DNA from: Merzomyia westermanni
Taxonomy: Eukaryota > Arthropoda > Insecta > Diptera > Tephritidae
DNA: 64,000 bases
NCBI GenBank assembly: GCA_949987695.1
Contig: OX465292.1
Location: forward strand, 66,733,761-66,797,760
Direction: 5' to 3'
The notes beneath the pieces are model-generated. The model ran no database searches, had not been told where the DNA came from, and saw only the letters and a program-made list of their open reading frames with translations. A program made the translations under genes and the position numbers. This document shows, one piece after another, positions 52,739 through 64,000 of the stretch (its first letter is position 1; the number at the start of each line of letters is the position of its first letter).

Positions 52739-53740
52739 TGTACATATATATGTATATATATGAGTCCCGATAGAGGAACGGTATAAAATGTTATATGAAA
52801 ATATAACGGCACTGACATGAAACTTTTTGTCTTTAGGGTACTCATCTTTGTTTCGTAGGTACAGTCCCACGTTGGCCCCAACCTCTGGATATGAATGGCT
52901 TTTTGCTGTGCACCGGCTAAAGGTGACTCCACCGGTTTAAATACTGTTGACGAAAAACTAGTGGTTGCTGGCTAAAGGTGGCTGCACCAGGTATTTCACA
53001 AATTAAGTCTCACGAAGGGCAGCGGCAACTTTGTGGCAAAATATGTATTCTTTAGTTTTTCGCTTTACCCGAATTTTAGTTTTACTTCACTTTTTACTTT
53101 TGAGAAACCGATTTTAAAACAGATAGAATTTTACTTTTTTACCGATTTTAATGTTCTTGCGCACAAATTTTCACTTAGTTTTTGTCTTTTTTCTTTTTCA
53201 CTTGTTGCTTGCCGATATGCTGCCGTTCGCGGTGATAGTTGGAAATGCAATGTGTGGGCAGCGCAAAAGGCTAAACAAGCAGTGCTGTATTGCGGTTGTT
53301 TTCCTTCAAAGTTGTTCGTGTTGCCAATAGAGTTTTTGATGGTTAAATGTATTCCTGTGTCGTCAAATCCAGCTCGAAGGACCATGTTCAAATTGATGAT
53401 AAGGAATACTCCTAGGTAGTTTTCACTCGGCTTGTATTTGGGGATAAATACAAGTGTAGGGATTGTAACAATAAATGAAACGCTGATTTCTATTGGCAAC
53501 TTATTACCAACAACAGCGATTTAATTCAATTATTCGGTACTTTGATGTACAATACGATTTTCTTATGCGATTGAGAATAAGTTAAGTAAATGGAAAAATG
53601 CAATATACTTTTTTTAAATGAAAGTATTTGGGAACTAACGCCTTAATGTGTAACAATATTGATGCGATGGAAATTGAAGATCTTTAAGTTTACTTTAACT
53701 AATTAAACAAATTAATAAAAAAATTTAAAGTAGAAATTGA
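52739..53740. other. Unassigned AT-rich region
   Basis: Two similar phrases, GGCTAAAGGTGACTCCACC (about 52914) and GGCTAAAGGTGGCTGCACC (about 52970), 55 bases apart. CCACGTTGGCCCCAACC near 52867 could be the complement of a retroelement primer-binding site, but no LTR pair was found. The open frames at 53033-53499 have no recognised domain. Confidence 0.35.
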
Positions 53741-54072
53741 TGAACCGCGCACTGCCTGGACGGTTGATTGCGGTGGTTGAAGGTCCGGTGTTGATGATAG
53801 TTACCTCGGTTGATTGCAGAAGCGACAGGCGCGTTCCGATGAAAAGGTAAAAGAGAGAGAATTCATATGCGCTCAGCGCTTTTATAGTGTTCCCAACACT
53901 GGAAGTTCGAAGGAAAACAGGGATGCTCCCTTTGACAGAGCCATGCAGGGATGCATGACGGGCTTCGCGAACACAGTGTTGTGTCCGCTGAAAAGATATG
54001 CAGGGATGCATTACGGGCTTGAGAATCGCAGGGGTGCGTTCCATTTCAGTGACGAAAGTCACTTCATTCACT
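53741..54072 (-). mobile_element. LTR-like fragment with TATA box
   Basis: GC-richer island in AT-rich DNA. On the minus strand it starts TGAATGAAGTGAC near 54072, has an imperfect ~60-base duplication (GCAGGGATGCATGACGGGCT and GCAGGGATGCATTACGGGCT on the plus strand) and a TATA box CACTATAAAAGCGCTG near 53876-53891, then about 130 bases downstream. It looks like the U3-R part of a solo LTR. No partner LTR or internal region in the window. Confidence 0.4.
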
Positions 54073-54320
54073 GATTTTCATACCTTTAATGCACATGAAG
54101 AAGAGATGGGCCCATCAATAAGTAAACTGAAATAACAAGGACGATGAGCTGAGTCGATTTAGCAATGCCCGTCTCTCCGTCCGTCTGTGTGTCTGCCCGT
54201 CTGCCTATTTGAACGGAAATTTTTCAAACATAAATTGGGATGCCATAACAGATCACTACTAGGTATAGAATGTTCGGTTCCACTCGAACTTAGACTTCCT
54301 TACTTGTTTTTGATTACTTT
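54073..54320 (-). repeat. Modular repeat fragment ending in the AAGTTCGAGTGGAACCGAA motif
   Basis: Contains CCGTCTCTCCGTCCGTCTGT and ends (plus strand) TATAGAATGTTCGGTTCCAC...CTTCCTTACTTGTTTTT, the complement of the AACAAGTAAGGAAG terminal motif at 4973 and 26800. It ties the CCGTC-run modules and the terminal motif to one family. Confidence 0.6.
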
Positions 54321-54889
54321 TGATAATTTAAAATTTTTTTTTTATATTGTGGTTTTTTTTTGGTTATTTTTGATTGTTTCGCTATATCGTTGGAAGAGAC
54401 ATCACATTTTATTGCACGTACATTATGGTAAAACTATAGCTTGTGAGTAGCCCATATCTGGTTCTTGAAATTATGTTTAATATCGCTACTAGGCCATCTA
54501 GGAATTTGGAGCCGATTTTTCTAAGCACTTGCAGAACGAAATTTGAGCAGCTTGAACCTTTTCGATGCTTGTGCCTGGACTACAATAATACCTACAAGAA
54601 TCTTGATACCTCTGGTTAGCTATTTCTATTAAAATATATCTGCATACTAAATGAGTAGTGGCTTGGAAACACGGTCTTTCCAACCACACTTTAGTGCAGT
54701 GCGATAAGTTAGCTGTAAACAACTCATCTAATTTAGTAACATATCTACTATGCTACTCGTAATCACGTCCATTCCGACAGCATAAAACCACAATTATAAT
54801 AAACACCTCAACAAGACCACGTTTAAATACATACAGTCATATATAGGTCAACACCTCTTGATAGCTGTTTGCTTAACCGTCTAAACGAT
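54321..54889. other. No gene recognised
   Basis: AT-rich; the minus strand has IEKVQAAQISFCKCLEKSAP near 54510-54570, which vaguely resembles a LINE ORF2 tail but is too short to call. Confidence 0.35.
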
Positions 54890-56130
54890 TTCGCGCGCCA
54901 CCTGACTCTATTTTTTGCCAGTTGACACCAATTAGAAACGCCAAGGCATCGCAGATTGTTCTTAACTTGGTCTTTCTAACAGAGTAGGGGTCTCCCTCTT
55001 CCTCTGCTTACATACATAGGAGGGCTCCGACAAGAATACCTTCCAGGCTGGAGCATCTTCTTTTATTCACATTACATGGCCAAGCCAACGTAGCTGCTGG
55101 GTTTTAATTCGTTGGATAATGTCATTGTCTACGTAGAGCTCATACAATTCATCATTAAATCTTCTTGTGTAAACACCGTTGGTATCACGTAGGGGCCCAT
55201 AAATCCTTCGAAGAACCTTTCTCTCGAATACTCCAAGGGCCCACTCATCTTCGCCTGTCATCGTCCATGCTTCTGCTCCATATTGCAAGGCGGGTACTAT
55301 GAGCGACTTGTGGAGCGGGATTTGTTCGTCGAGAGAGGACTTCGATTCTCAATTTCCTACCCAGTCAAAAGTAACATTTATTGGCAAGGGTAACTCTTCG
55401 ATGGATTTCTAAGCTGACATTGTTGTTGGTTTTAATTCTGGTTCCCAGGTAAGCGAAGTCCTTTACTATTTCAAACTTATGGCTGCCAACAGTGGCTTTG
55501 GTGCCAAGGCGCGAATGCGCTGACTCTTTGGATGATGACAGAAGGTACTTCGTTTTGCACTCGTTCACCTCCAAACCCACATTTTTTGCTTCTTTCTCCA
55601 AATTGAAGTATTCAGAACTTACGGCGCGGTTATTTATACCAATGATGTCAATGTCATCGGCAAACGCCAGCAATTGCATACTCTTGTAATACGAGTTTAT
55701 GTGCTCTGCGGATAAGAAGTCACCTGTCGTTTAGCTTCGAACGGCTCGGAGAGGTCCTTCCCGATTCTGACTGAGCTAGTGGTGTTGCTCAACGTCATTT
55801 TGCACAGCCGTATAAGTTTTGTTGGGAAACCAAATTCAGACATGGCGGCATATCAGAAGTTTTTTCATCATCTTCGATTGTGGGGTCGGGTTCTTCTCTG
55901 TGTAGTTGCTCGGATTCTCCATTTAGGATGGCAAAGAAGTGCTCCCTCCATAATCTAAGCACTCTCTGTACATTGCTTACGAGCACTAGGTCGCTATTTT
56001 GTACTTGCACTTCTTCCCACCGGTCTTAAATCCATCCGTCATTTGCCGGATGTTTTAGTAGAATTTTCAGGCGTTGTTCTTGCTGGCTAGTAGCTGAAAT
56101 TCTTCGCACTTATGCTTGTCTTCCTCTTTT
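54890..56130 (-). pseudogene. LINE family A ORF2 relic (RT and C-terminal part)
   Basis: Minus-strand non-LTR retrotransposon. From right to left: a linker part VQRVLRLWREHFFAILNGES (55880-55980), RT with LLAFADDIDIIGINNRAVSS (FADD, about 55640-55675), VGLEVNECKTKYLLSS, DFAYLGTRIKTNNNVSLEI, then YGAEAWTMTGEDEWALGVFE and RRFNDELYELYVDNDIIQRI, LRWLGHVM. Most of RT before FADD is lost between 55680 and 55800. Same family as 37234-37680 by the C-terminal segment. Several frame breaks. Confidence 0.8.
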
Positions 56131-57004
56131 TTTTTCTTACGCCGCAGAACACAACGGGTGTATGTACCCCAACCATGGTAAACCTTCTACTAAATTTCGT
56201 TATTCTATATTATATTGAAAATTTGTTCAGTCATATGTGGGCGCTGTCACCTTTTCCAAAAATTTGGTGAAGTCGTCAATAGGACGATCAACTTAATAAA
56301 TCTACAAAATTTCATTATTGCAGCTGCTTTTATTATTGAATTATCTCATTTTAAACGTTTTTAGATATCGGAAAAATGGCGTGGAAATTTAATTTAATTT
56401 TAAAATAGCAACCTACCTTGGCCAGAAAAGAGCCTGTGTGCCGAATTTCATTTAAATATCAAGTTGTCGTGTCCATATTTGTATAATGATATCTGGATAT
56501 ATGCGCCCCCCTTAGTCAAGATTCACATAACCTTGGAAAAGTGTTGTTTGTACTTCATTAATGTCCAAAGTTTATAGTCGATCTTTATTAAACTTTCACG
56601 ATTGGTTTAGAAGTTAAGGGGGTACGACATAGGCTATATATACTTTTAGGAAAATTTGCGGTGCCACGCCCCCAGGCTATATACGATTTCAATTCGTTAT
56701 AACTCTGAACATATTTGGTCTAAATGAGTGATATTTATATATATATATCTTTTTGGTTTGTCCTTCATTCATATACAAAGTTTATGGGAAGTGTCCAGGC
56801 ATACCTGGCGCAGCATCTGTGGGAAACGGACCGAGTCCATACTTAATCTCAAACGGCCCTCCCTAGCCCCCTTGATTGGGGTACGCTTCATTTGCATATG
56901 CCCCGCACTGGCTTGGACACGTTTGGGGTGCCTAAACAAGTGATTATTCATAAGTTTAGCGCAGCTAGGCTCTGCTGAAATAGGACACATTCTGCGCTTT
57001 ACTA
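56131..57004. repeat. Modular non-coding repeats, third block
   Basis: Modules with GTGGGCGCTGTCACCTTTTC (56237), AATGGCGTGGAAATTTAA (56374) and GTGCCACGCCCCCAGG (56662), and phrases GTGTGCCGAATTTCATT and TCAAGTTGTCGTGTCC that recur at 63630-63680. 56770-57000 is GC-richer and unassigned. No coding. Confidence 0.6.
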
Positions 57005-57210
57005 AGCGAACAGGATGGTTCAACTTCCTGAATGTCTAAACGAGGTTGGGACTAAGCCCTTATTCAGTGGTATGACAATGGGCCATTCGGCCTAAGTGTG
57101 CCTCTCAGCAGGATGGTTCAACTTCCTGAATGTCCAAAGGGGGATGGAACTTAGCCCTTATTTAGAGGTATCACAATAGGCCATTCGGCCTAAGTGTGCC
57201 TTTCGACAGT
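57005..57210. repeat. 100-bp tandem duplication
   Basis: AGGATGGTTCAACTTCCTGA occurs at 57011 and 57111, and GGCCATTCGGCCTAAGTGTG follows in each unit. Two units with about ten differences. No coding. Confidence 0.8.
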
Positions 57211-57605
57211 GCAGATAGCAACATACCGAATAAAATAAAGCAGGAGGAGCAGACGGATTGCCTGTTGTGCTATTCAATACGGCGGCGAGTGGCTGGGTGC
57301 ATCGACGTCTATGCGGAGTATAGTCGCATGAAAGCATGCCTGAAGATTGGAATCTTAGGGTTCTCTGGCCAATCCACAAGAAAGATAAGCCTGTGAACTA
57401 ACTATCACGAAAAAGGTCTTTGAAATATCGCACATAAAGTTCTATCTAGCATATTGAGGCCTGAAATGAACAGGCCAAATCGTTCAAAAAGACCTGAGAA
57501 AAGAATTTACACACATCGCCTCTTTATTTGGAATCTGCTCTCTCTGCTAAGGCTGGGTAAAGTAAAGTAGAACAAACACAACCAGCCAGGTCAGAATAAG
57601 AGCTC
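57211..57605. other. No gene recognised
   Basis: Unassigned sequence; the open frame at 57196-57396 on the plus strand (with DCLLCYSIRRRVAGCIDVYA) has no recognised domain. Confidence 0.35.
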
Positions 57606-58010
57606 TGTTACCGAGCATTATCACCGACAATAATGTTGGTCTAGGAATCAAGCGAAAAATCACTTTTATAAAGAAATTGTACTTCGGATTGAAAAGGCAA
57701 TTAAGAACTAAAGTCTTGTGTCGAAGAAAAATAACACTCTATAAGTAATTTGTCGAACCCGTTCTAATGTATCGTGAAGAAGCTTGGACGCTTGCAATAT
57801 CTGATGATTCGACTCTGGACGTATTCTAAAGAAAGGTTCTCTGAAAGATTTATGGACCCCTAAGAAGACTTATTGATGGCTATATGCAGACGCCGACATT
57901 ATTCAACGAATTGAAAGCCAGCGGCTTCGTTGGCTGGATCATATTGTGCGAATGAACGATTGGACGACCAAATCGTTTAGACGGTCAAGCTCTTTTTAAA
58001 GAAAAGAAAG
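57606..58010 (+). pseudogene. LINE family A 3' end relic
   Basis: Heavily mutated copy of 37234-37680: AAGAAATTGTACTTCGGATT, AAAATAACACTCTATAAGT, GAAGAAGCTTGGACGCT, GGTTCTCTGAAAGATTTATG, CGGCTTCGTTGGCTGGATCA align in order. Several short deletions. It ends in AAAGAAAAGAAAGATTTTAA near 58010, consistent with an A-rich LINE tail. Confidence 0.75.
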
Positions 58011-58337
58011 ATTTTAAATTAAAAATAAATAGGGGGCTCACATCCTCATGTTATCTACCAATTTAATTTCACCAGGTTTTATATTTTTTGTTTTTGTTTT
58101 GCTGCAAGACCGCAAGGACCGATCAAAACGATAACAAGTGCACGTGTACTCACAGTTCCGATATAGCAAAGTGGCAAAATTTAAACCTAATAATTTTAAA
58201 AGGAGGCTGTGAGTACCTAGTAGTAATTCTTACTCCAAATAAAAAAATATTAACCCGTTATGTTTAAAAATATAAGAGCAAAAAGAAATTTCAAATCCTT
58301 TTAATATTAACATATATTTGTTCCTTTATTTTATGTT
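58011..58337. other. No gene recognised
   Basis: AT-rich DNA before the jockey-like LINE; no coding signal or repeat seen. Confidence 0.45.
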
Positions 58338-58346
58338 AACAAGAAA

Positions 58347-58960
58347 TGCGCATGTCTCCCCTCTCCCCTCTTACACGCTTCAAAATTTTACAGCTAAACT
58401 GTAACGGATTAGCTGGAAAGATCGCGGAGATAACTGACTTTATGAAGTCGCACAACATCAAAATCGCCGCGATACAAGAGACCAAATTGAACACAAGATC
58501 GGACTTACGGACTTGGGATGGGTACAATGTACCTCGTTTCGTTGCGTTCATTACACATGACTCTGTACAATATAATCTATTTTCCCCTGACGTCGACCCC
58601 AAGGACTATACCTTAGAATGCCAAGGCATAGCAGCCCGTTCAGGCGATGTCGACTTGCAAATTATAAACATCTACATTTCCCCTGCCACGTGTTTTCCGA
58701 GAGATTATCATCCCGACATTAGTGCGTTGCTAAGGGGCGATAACCGTCTCTGGCACTCCAACTTGCCAGCAGGCAGCAAAGGACACGCAATTAAAGACCA
58801 TATAGACAACTCAGCACTCTCTACAGTCAAGGGAGATACCCCCCACCAGGGTGGCAGGTAACTGCCACAGTTCGCCAGACATCTCCATAACGAGCGCGGG
58901 CCTAATTAACTTTGTCATCTGGCGACCGATGCTTACATTAGCTTCAGACCACCTAACAAC
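58347..58960 (+). pseudogene. Jockey-like LINE (family C): endonuclease domain with internal deletion
   Basis: Reads FKILQLNCNGLAGKIAEITD and IKIAAIQETKLN, the N-terminal part of an apurinic-type endonuclease, then LQIINIYISPATCFP. After LLRGDNRLWHSNLPAG the frame changes; the SDH motif (LTLASDHLTTLLF, about 58925-58965) that carries the catalytic histidine is in another frame. The segment with the catalytic G-D-F-N is shortened. It nicks target DNA in intact family members; here it is non-functional. A 9-bp duplication AACAAGAAA flanks the whole LINE (58338-58346 and 61151-61159). Confidence 0.82.
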
Positions 58961-61150
58961 CCTACTTTTCGTTGAACGACCGACCGACATCATAACGACT
59001 GATAAACTTACATCCATTAACTTCACCAAAGCGGACTGGGACCGCTTTACAGACTATACAGAGCCCTCCTTCGCTGCCTTACCCAAAGGTGAAACAGAGT
59101 TTCGCAAGGTCATTGATTCAGCCTCAGGCCACTTTATTGCGGCTGGTAGAATACCAGAAATTCGTCCGAATTTTCCTACAGAAGCTGCGGCGATGGCAAG
59201 AGAACGTGACCAAGTGAGACTCATCAATCCCGCAGATCCCAGAATCAAATATGTCAATGCGGAAATTTGTAGGATAGTCAACGAACACAAGCTGACCAAG
59301 TGGAAACAACACCTTCAGGCATGCAAGCTCTCCGTTGGAGTCGGCAAATTATGGTCGACTGTCAAGGCCCTATCCAATCCGACCAAATACAATGACAAGG
59401 TCGCCATTGCATTCGGCAACAGCGTCAAAGCGGACGCCAGGAATTGCGCGAGCTTTGTTTGCCGGCTGTTTATAATGCATCCAACTGCGGATAGGACAAA
59501 GAGAAGAGTCATTCGACGTGCGCACAAACACAAACACTCAACTGTGCCTATTGCCGTCTCAGTCGCAGAGGTCGAGGAAGCCATAATGAAGGCCAAACCC
59601 TCAAAATCCATCGGACCCGACGGAATCGCCCTGAAGATTATTAGGCCTCTAACTACTTTCGTCATACCTGAGATATGGAAACAGGCGATTGTAGTTCCCC
59701 TACTAAAACCAGGCAAGCCGGCGAACCAAGGAGATTCTTATCGCCCGATATCCCTCCTTTCGCCGGTTGCGAAATTACTAGAGACCATTCTGCTCCCTTA
59801 CTTCATTGCAAATCTGAAATTGGCCGAACACCAGCATGGTTTCGGCAGATCTCATAGCACGACATCCACTTTGAATGCCATTACAACACAGATAAATTAT
59901 GGTTTGAATCAACACCCACCAAACCATAGGACGGTTCTTGTGGCACGACCTATCAAATGCATTCGACATGGTCAACCACACCACACTCCTTCGAGATCTG
60001 GAAGAGGCACCGCTCCCTGCCGGCCTCAAAAGGTGGACCGCTAATTACCTCAATGGTCGACAGGCATCAGTCAAATTCAGGAATAAAAAATCTAGGCCAC
60101 GAAGAATAAAACAAGGGGTGCCGCGGGTGGTGTTCTCTCTGCCCTTTTGGTGAATTTCTATATTTCGAGACTTCCCCCCCACCAGAGGGAGTCTCCATTG
60201 TTTCCTGCGCTGACGATTGCACGATAATGACCTTGGGCAAGGGTCCCTCCATTGACGAACTCTGTAATAGAATCAGCATTTACCTCCGTGACCTTTCCAG
60301 CTTCTTCACCGAGCGAAATCTGACCCTAACTCCGACTAAATCGACGGCGACCCTGTTTACTACATGGAATGCGCATATGGGGCAAGAGTTAAATGTCCAC
60401 GTAGACAGAGTACCTCTACCTACTGTCAACAACCCGAAAATCGTGGTTGTGACATTTGACAACGGCCTCACCTTCGCTGGTTATGCCACCGCAATAGCTT
60501 CAAAGGTACAGAGCTGCAATAAGATCCTCAAGTCCCTGGCCGGCAGTACTTGGGAAAAGACAAAGAAACATTGCTTACTACATATAAGGCTATTGGACGA
60601 CCAGTTATTGACTACCCTCCGCCCATATGGTCGCCCAACCACGCTGACACCAATTGGAGGAAATTGCAAGTCTGCCAAAACACCGCCATCAGGACTGCTA
60701 CGGGTGTCTGCTTATGACATCTGAGTCGCACCTCCATCAAGAGACAAAATTGCTCAATGTTCAAGAGCACGCGGAACTATTGAGTAGACAGTTCCTTCTG
60801 AACTGTCATAAATCCAGTCCCGTTATCAGTACGCAGTCACCTGAATTGGCTGAAGAGGAGCGTGTACTTCCGAAGGAGACTAGAGTCATGCTAGCACAAC
60901 TTCGCCCTGGATACTGTAATAGGTTAAACTCTTACTTATCCAGACTGAACCCCAACATACCAAACACATGTCCTGCATGTGGTATGCCCCCTCATGATAC
61001 CAAACATCTCTTTTCCTGTTCAGTCGAACCTACTCTTCTAACACCTACATCACTCTGGTGCGCGTTTCCTTGGACTTCCGTTAGAAGAGCCTGATGACAA
61101 TTTAGAGTGATCGAGCTCATTGGGCAGGCCGAAGCACTGTTAACAACAAC
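58961..61150 (+). pseudogene. Jockey-like LINE (family C): reverse transcriptase and C-terminus, frameshifted
   Basis: Continues with AKPSKSIGPDGIALKIIRPL, AIVVPLLKPGKPANQGDSYR, PISLLSPVAKLLE and HQHGFGRSHSTTSTLNAIT in the frame to 60044; then LSNAFDMVNHTTLLRDLEEA in a second frame; then SCADDCTIMTLG, a variant of the FADD motif, near 60200; then TPTKSTATLFTTW. The C-terminal segment has MLAQLRPGYCNRLNSYLSRL and CPACGMPPHDTKHLFSC (60890-61030), the zinc-knuckle-like end typical of jockey-type ORF2. At least three frame changes (near 59935, 60130-60170 and 60655). It ends in an (AAC)n tail at 61142-61150. Confidence 0.85.
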
Positions 61151-61156
61151 AACAAG

Positions 61157-62095
61157 AAAAGTAAGGAACGGAAAAAAGAAAGGAATGGAATGGAATGGAA
61201 AGGAAAGGCAAGTAAAGGAAAGGAAAGAAATTCATAAAGAGTATTCAACACCGGAGTTTGTTTTGTTTTTGTAGTTGTGTTTGGGTTTATGTGCATAAAA
61301 TAAAATAAAAAGTAAAATAAAATAGAACAAAACAAAGTTCATTAAAAGAAAGTGAAGGGAAGGACAGGAAAGGCAAGGAAAGGAGAGGAAAGTAAAGTAA
61401 AGTAAAGTAAGTGAAGGTAATGGAAAGGAATGTAAAGGAGAGGAAAGGAATGGAGAGGAAAGGTAAGAAAAGGAAAGAAAGGAAAGGAAAGGGAGGGAAA
61501 GGAAAGTTAAGAAGGGGAAAGGAAAAGAAAGACAAGAAAGGGAAAGTAAGGAAAATTAAAGGAAAAAAAAGTAAAGGAAATGAAGGGAATGGAAAGGAAG
61601 AGAAAGGAAAGGAAGGGAATGGAACAGCAAGTAAAGGTAAGAAAATTAAAGGTAAAGAAAGGAAAGCAAAGGAAAGGAAGGGGAAAAAGGAGAGGAAATG
61701 AAATGAAAGGAAGGGAAAGGAGAGGAAAGGTAAGAAAAGAAAAGAAAAGAAAGCAAGGGAAAGGAACGGAAAGGAAAGGAAGTAAAATAAAACGAAGGGA
61801 AAGGGAAGGAAGGGAAAGGAGAGGAAAGGTAAGAAAAGAAAAGAAGGGAAAGGAAGGGAAAGTAAGGAAAAGGAAAGGAAAGAAAAGTAAAGGAAAGGAA
61901 AGGAAAGTAAAGAAAACTAAAAGAAAAGAAGGGAATGGGAAGGAAATGAAGGGAAAGGAAGGAAAGGACGGGAAAGGAAGGGAAAGGAAAGGAGAGGAAA
62001 TGATATGAAAGGAAGGGAAAGGAGAGAAAAGGTAAGAAAAGAGAGGAAAGCAAGGGAAAGGAAAGCAAAGCAAAGGAAAGAATAAAATAAATTTA
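61157..62095. repeat. Purine-rich AAAGG-type tract (~940 bp)
   Basis: Almost all A and G on the plus strand, built from GGAAAGGAAAG, GGAATGGAAT and AAGGGAAAGG variants, interrupted at about 61227-61335 by ordinary sequence. All long open frames on both strands here (Lys/Arg/Glu/Gly-rich one way, Ser/Pro/Phe-rich the other) are products of the repeat. Strong strand asymmetry over this length could form triplex or block polymerases. Confidence 0.9.
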
Positions 62096-64000
62096 AAATA
62101 GGGACTGCTAGAGGAAAGGAACGGCAGAGATAAAAGAGAAATAGGCGAATGAAGGGTATAGCAAATAATTAAAATAAAATAAAGTCTTGTGGAAGAATTT
62201 TAACCACTGGGCGATCTATTGTTTAAAGAATTGGAAGAAGGCGGCCTCGTTATCGATGTAATCGTTTAATAAGATGAAATGCATAAATATGGGCTTTCCT
62301 GCATTGCTGGATATACACAAATTACGGAAGCTGGATCTTACCCGCTTTGAGGAAGAAAATGTATCTTGTTGCAGTTGGATAAACTATAGAGAATATATGA
62401 GTCTTAGGAAATGTCTCAATCTCAAATATTACAATTTTTACTCAAGTTATCGTGTCCCCGGAAGCACGGATGGACGGACGGACGGACGAACATGTCTTAA
62501 TGGATTCCTCTGTTCCTTCTAAGAACTTTGATACATGGAACTATATCTATCTATCTCCATTATTTTATACCGTTACAAACCACCGTTATATGACCTATAA
62601 TACCCTGTGTACTAGTACACGCTGCGTATAAAAATGAATTTGGCGTCCAAAGTACTTAACCAATCGTTATGAAACTTTCACAGTAGATTTTTGGGTTCAC
62701 TAGTTACAGTAAAGGCTATATATAACTTTGAAAAATGTTGATATAATACCTCGTATCATGTTTCGTAATTTTATTTAACACGGTTCTGAAGTTAATAATA
62801 GCTGAGATTTGACATTTTGTTTATTTATATATGGGCGATGCCATGCTCATTTTCCAAAATTTGAAAAAAAATCATTAATGGGATTATCAGGACATTATAA
62901 CTGTGAAATTCTAGCATTCTATCTGCATCAGTGAAGGAGATATGGCATGTTCCAGTTTCCTATATATCTCTTTTAGAAAACTTTGGTCCAAAAGTGGGCG
63001 TGGTCGTCCACCGATTTTGCTGATTTACAGTGGGCGAACCATAAGTGTCTATTGCATACCTCGCATCAAGTTTCGTAATTCTATCGAATTTGAAGTATGC
63101 TTGGCTCATAAGTGGCCGGTGCCCAGCCTACTTTTCAAAATTTTGCAAAAATCGTATAAAGAATAAGAAAATTGAGATGCCTACCAAATTATATTATTAT
63201 ACCTGCATCAGTTAATTAGATGTTAGCAGTTCAATATTTCGACCTCCTTTCCATAAAACTTTTATGAAAAAGTAGACGTGGTGGAAAAGCGATTTCGCAC
63301 ATTTTCTATTGGTGCATTTGACACAACAATGGTATGCCTCCTACGAAATTTCGTTATACTAGCGTAAATGGTTCTGAAGTTATTAACAGTCGAAATTTGA
63401 AAATTTCTTCACTCATAAGTGGGCAGTGACAAGCCCCTTTTCCAAGTATTTGATAAAATCGACAACCGAATTAATAAATCTAGCAAATTTCATTATTGTT
63501 GCTGCTTTTATTATTGAATTAACCTATTTTATACGTTTTTAGAAGATTTCGATATCGAAAAAAGGGGCGTGGTTATGGTTCGATTTCGCCCATTTCAAAT
63601 AGCAACCTACCTAGGCCGAAAAGCAACCTGTGTGCCAAATTTCATTCAAATATCTCAATTTTTACTTAAGGTATCGTGTTCACGGACGGACGGACGGACA
63701 TGTCGGAAAGGATTCCTTTTTTCATTGTAGGAACTTTGATATATGGAACTCTATATCTATCTCCATTATTTTTTACCTTTACAAACCACCGTTATTTCAC
63801 CAAAATTATAACACCCTGTGTACTAGTACACGCTGGGTATAAAAATACGGGTTCTTGCCTTAAGATAATTTTGAAGTTCGCTATTTTGATATATGATCAA
63901 ACTTCTTTAAGCCGTACACTTAACAAGTGATATGGTTAATTGTAGCATCTATTTTGTAAGCAGATACCGAGTCCAGCCTTTTATAGATTAGCTCAGAGCA
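62096..64000. repeat. Modular non-coding repeats, fourth block
   Basis: Modules with GGGCGATGCCATGCTCATTT (62834), AAAGTGGGCGTGGTCG (62992), GTGGCCGGTGCCCAGCC (63112), AGTGGGCAGTGACAAGCCCC (63418) and GGGGCGTGGTTATG (63564). GGACGGACGGACG runs at about 62468 and 63684 and TACACGCTG(C/G)GTATAAAA at 62616 and 63826 bracket a unit of about 1.2 kb that is directly repeated in altered form. No coding. Confidence 0.65.

Noticed and set aside
52867..52884. Primer-binding site of an LTR element (CCACGTTGGCCCCAACC)
   Set aside because: Resembles a complement of a tRNA-Lys-type site, but no LTR was found on either side.
61287..62073. Long Ser/Phe/Pro-rich and Lys/Glu/Gly-rich open frames
   Set aside because: Both are translations of the AAAGG purine tract; absence of stops follows from base composition.

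Overview
This is a window of eukaryotic, AT-rich, intron-poor nuclear DNA that looks like a transposon graveyard from a higher fly. The best guess is a tephritid fruit fly or a close relative. The reasons are mariner elements with the D,D41D catalytic spacing (a lineage I remember from tephritids), fly-like 17.6/297-type and BEL/Pao LTR elements, Penelope, jockey-like LINEs, tRNA-derived SINEs, and degraded but recognisable copies of animal NDUFA13, TFIIH subunit 5 and glycogen phosphorylase. There is no operon structure, no rRNA or functional tRNA gene, and no host gene I would call intact. The only long intact reading frame with a complete set of expected motifs is a 351-residue transposase at 13970-15025.

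Layout. 1-4926: minus-strand BEL/Pao copy (family A) with pol, protease, nucleocapsid and gag relics and its 5' LTR; the LTR holds a short deleted mariner (3813-4182). 5212-5707: a second piece of the same LTR. 6028-6668: foldback-like element with 15-bp-repeat arms. 7143-7945: GC-rich gag relic of another BEL family. 8789-8851: an intron-like segment. 9178-11375: three relics of conserved cellular genes (NDUFA13, TFB5, GlyP). 12180-22358: a family-A BEL copy split by a gypsy element (13190-20424, TSD TATA), itself carrying a D,D41D mariner (13856-15168). 22359-24045: BEL family C. 24119-26589: a further BEL-A copy with LTR. 26590-27540: ~180-bp tandem repeats holding a SINE. 27593-34533: a 17.6/297-like gypsy element on the minus strand (TSD GTGT) inserted in a second SINE, with its reverse transcriptase core deleted and up to three small accessory ORFs ahead of gag.

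34860-39720: modular non-coding repeats built around GGGCGTGGC/GCCCACTTTT boxes, hit by a LINE 3' fragment. 39734-42960: a LINE with a PHD-like ORF1 and a reverse transcriptase, split by an N-terminally deleted mariner. 44534-44875: small inverted-repeat element. 45398-48857: BEL family B, split by a 2,007-bp Penelope insertion that is an almost perfect palindrome (975-bp arms, 16-bp spacer, 11-bp TSD) with a GIY-YIG endonuclease on each arm. 49872-52736: second deleted mariner, a palindromic MITE and a second, broken D,D41D copy. 53741-54072: LTR-like piece. 54890-58010: two relics of one LINE family plus repeats. 58347-61150: jockey-like LINE with (AAC)n tail. 61157-62095: purine-rich AAAGG tract. 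62100-64000: more modular repeats.

The genes do not form a host pathway. The biology is layered transposition: target-site duplications and interrupted reading frames give a relative order of events (BEL before gypsy before D,D41D mariner; SINE before gypsy; LINE before mariner; BEL before Penelope). All assignments are from reading motifs; no database search was possible.
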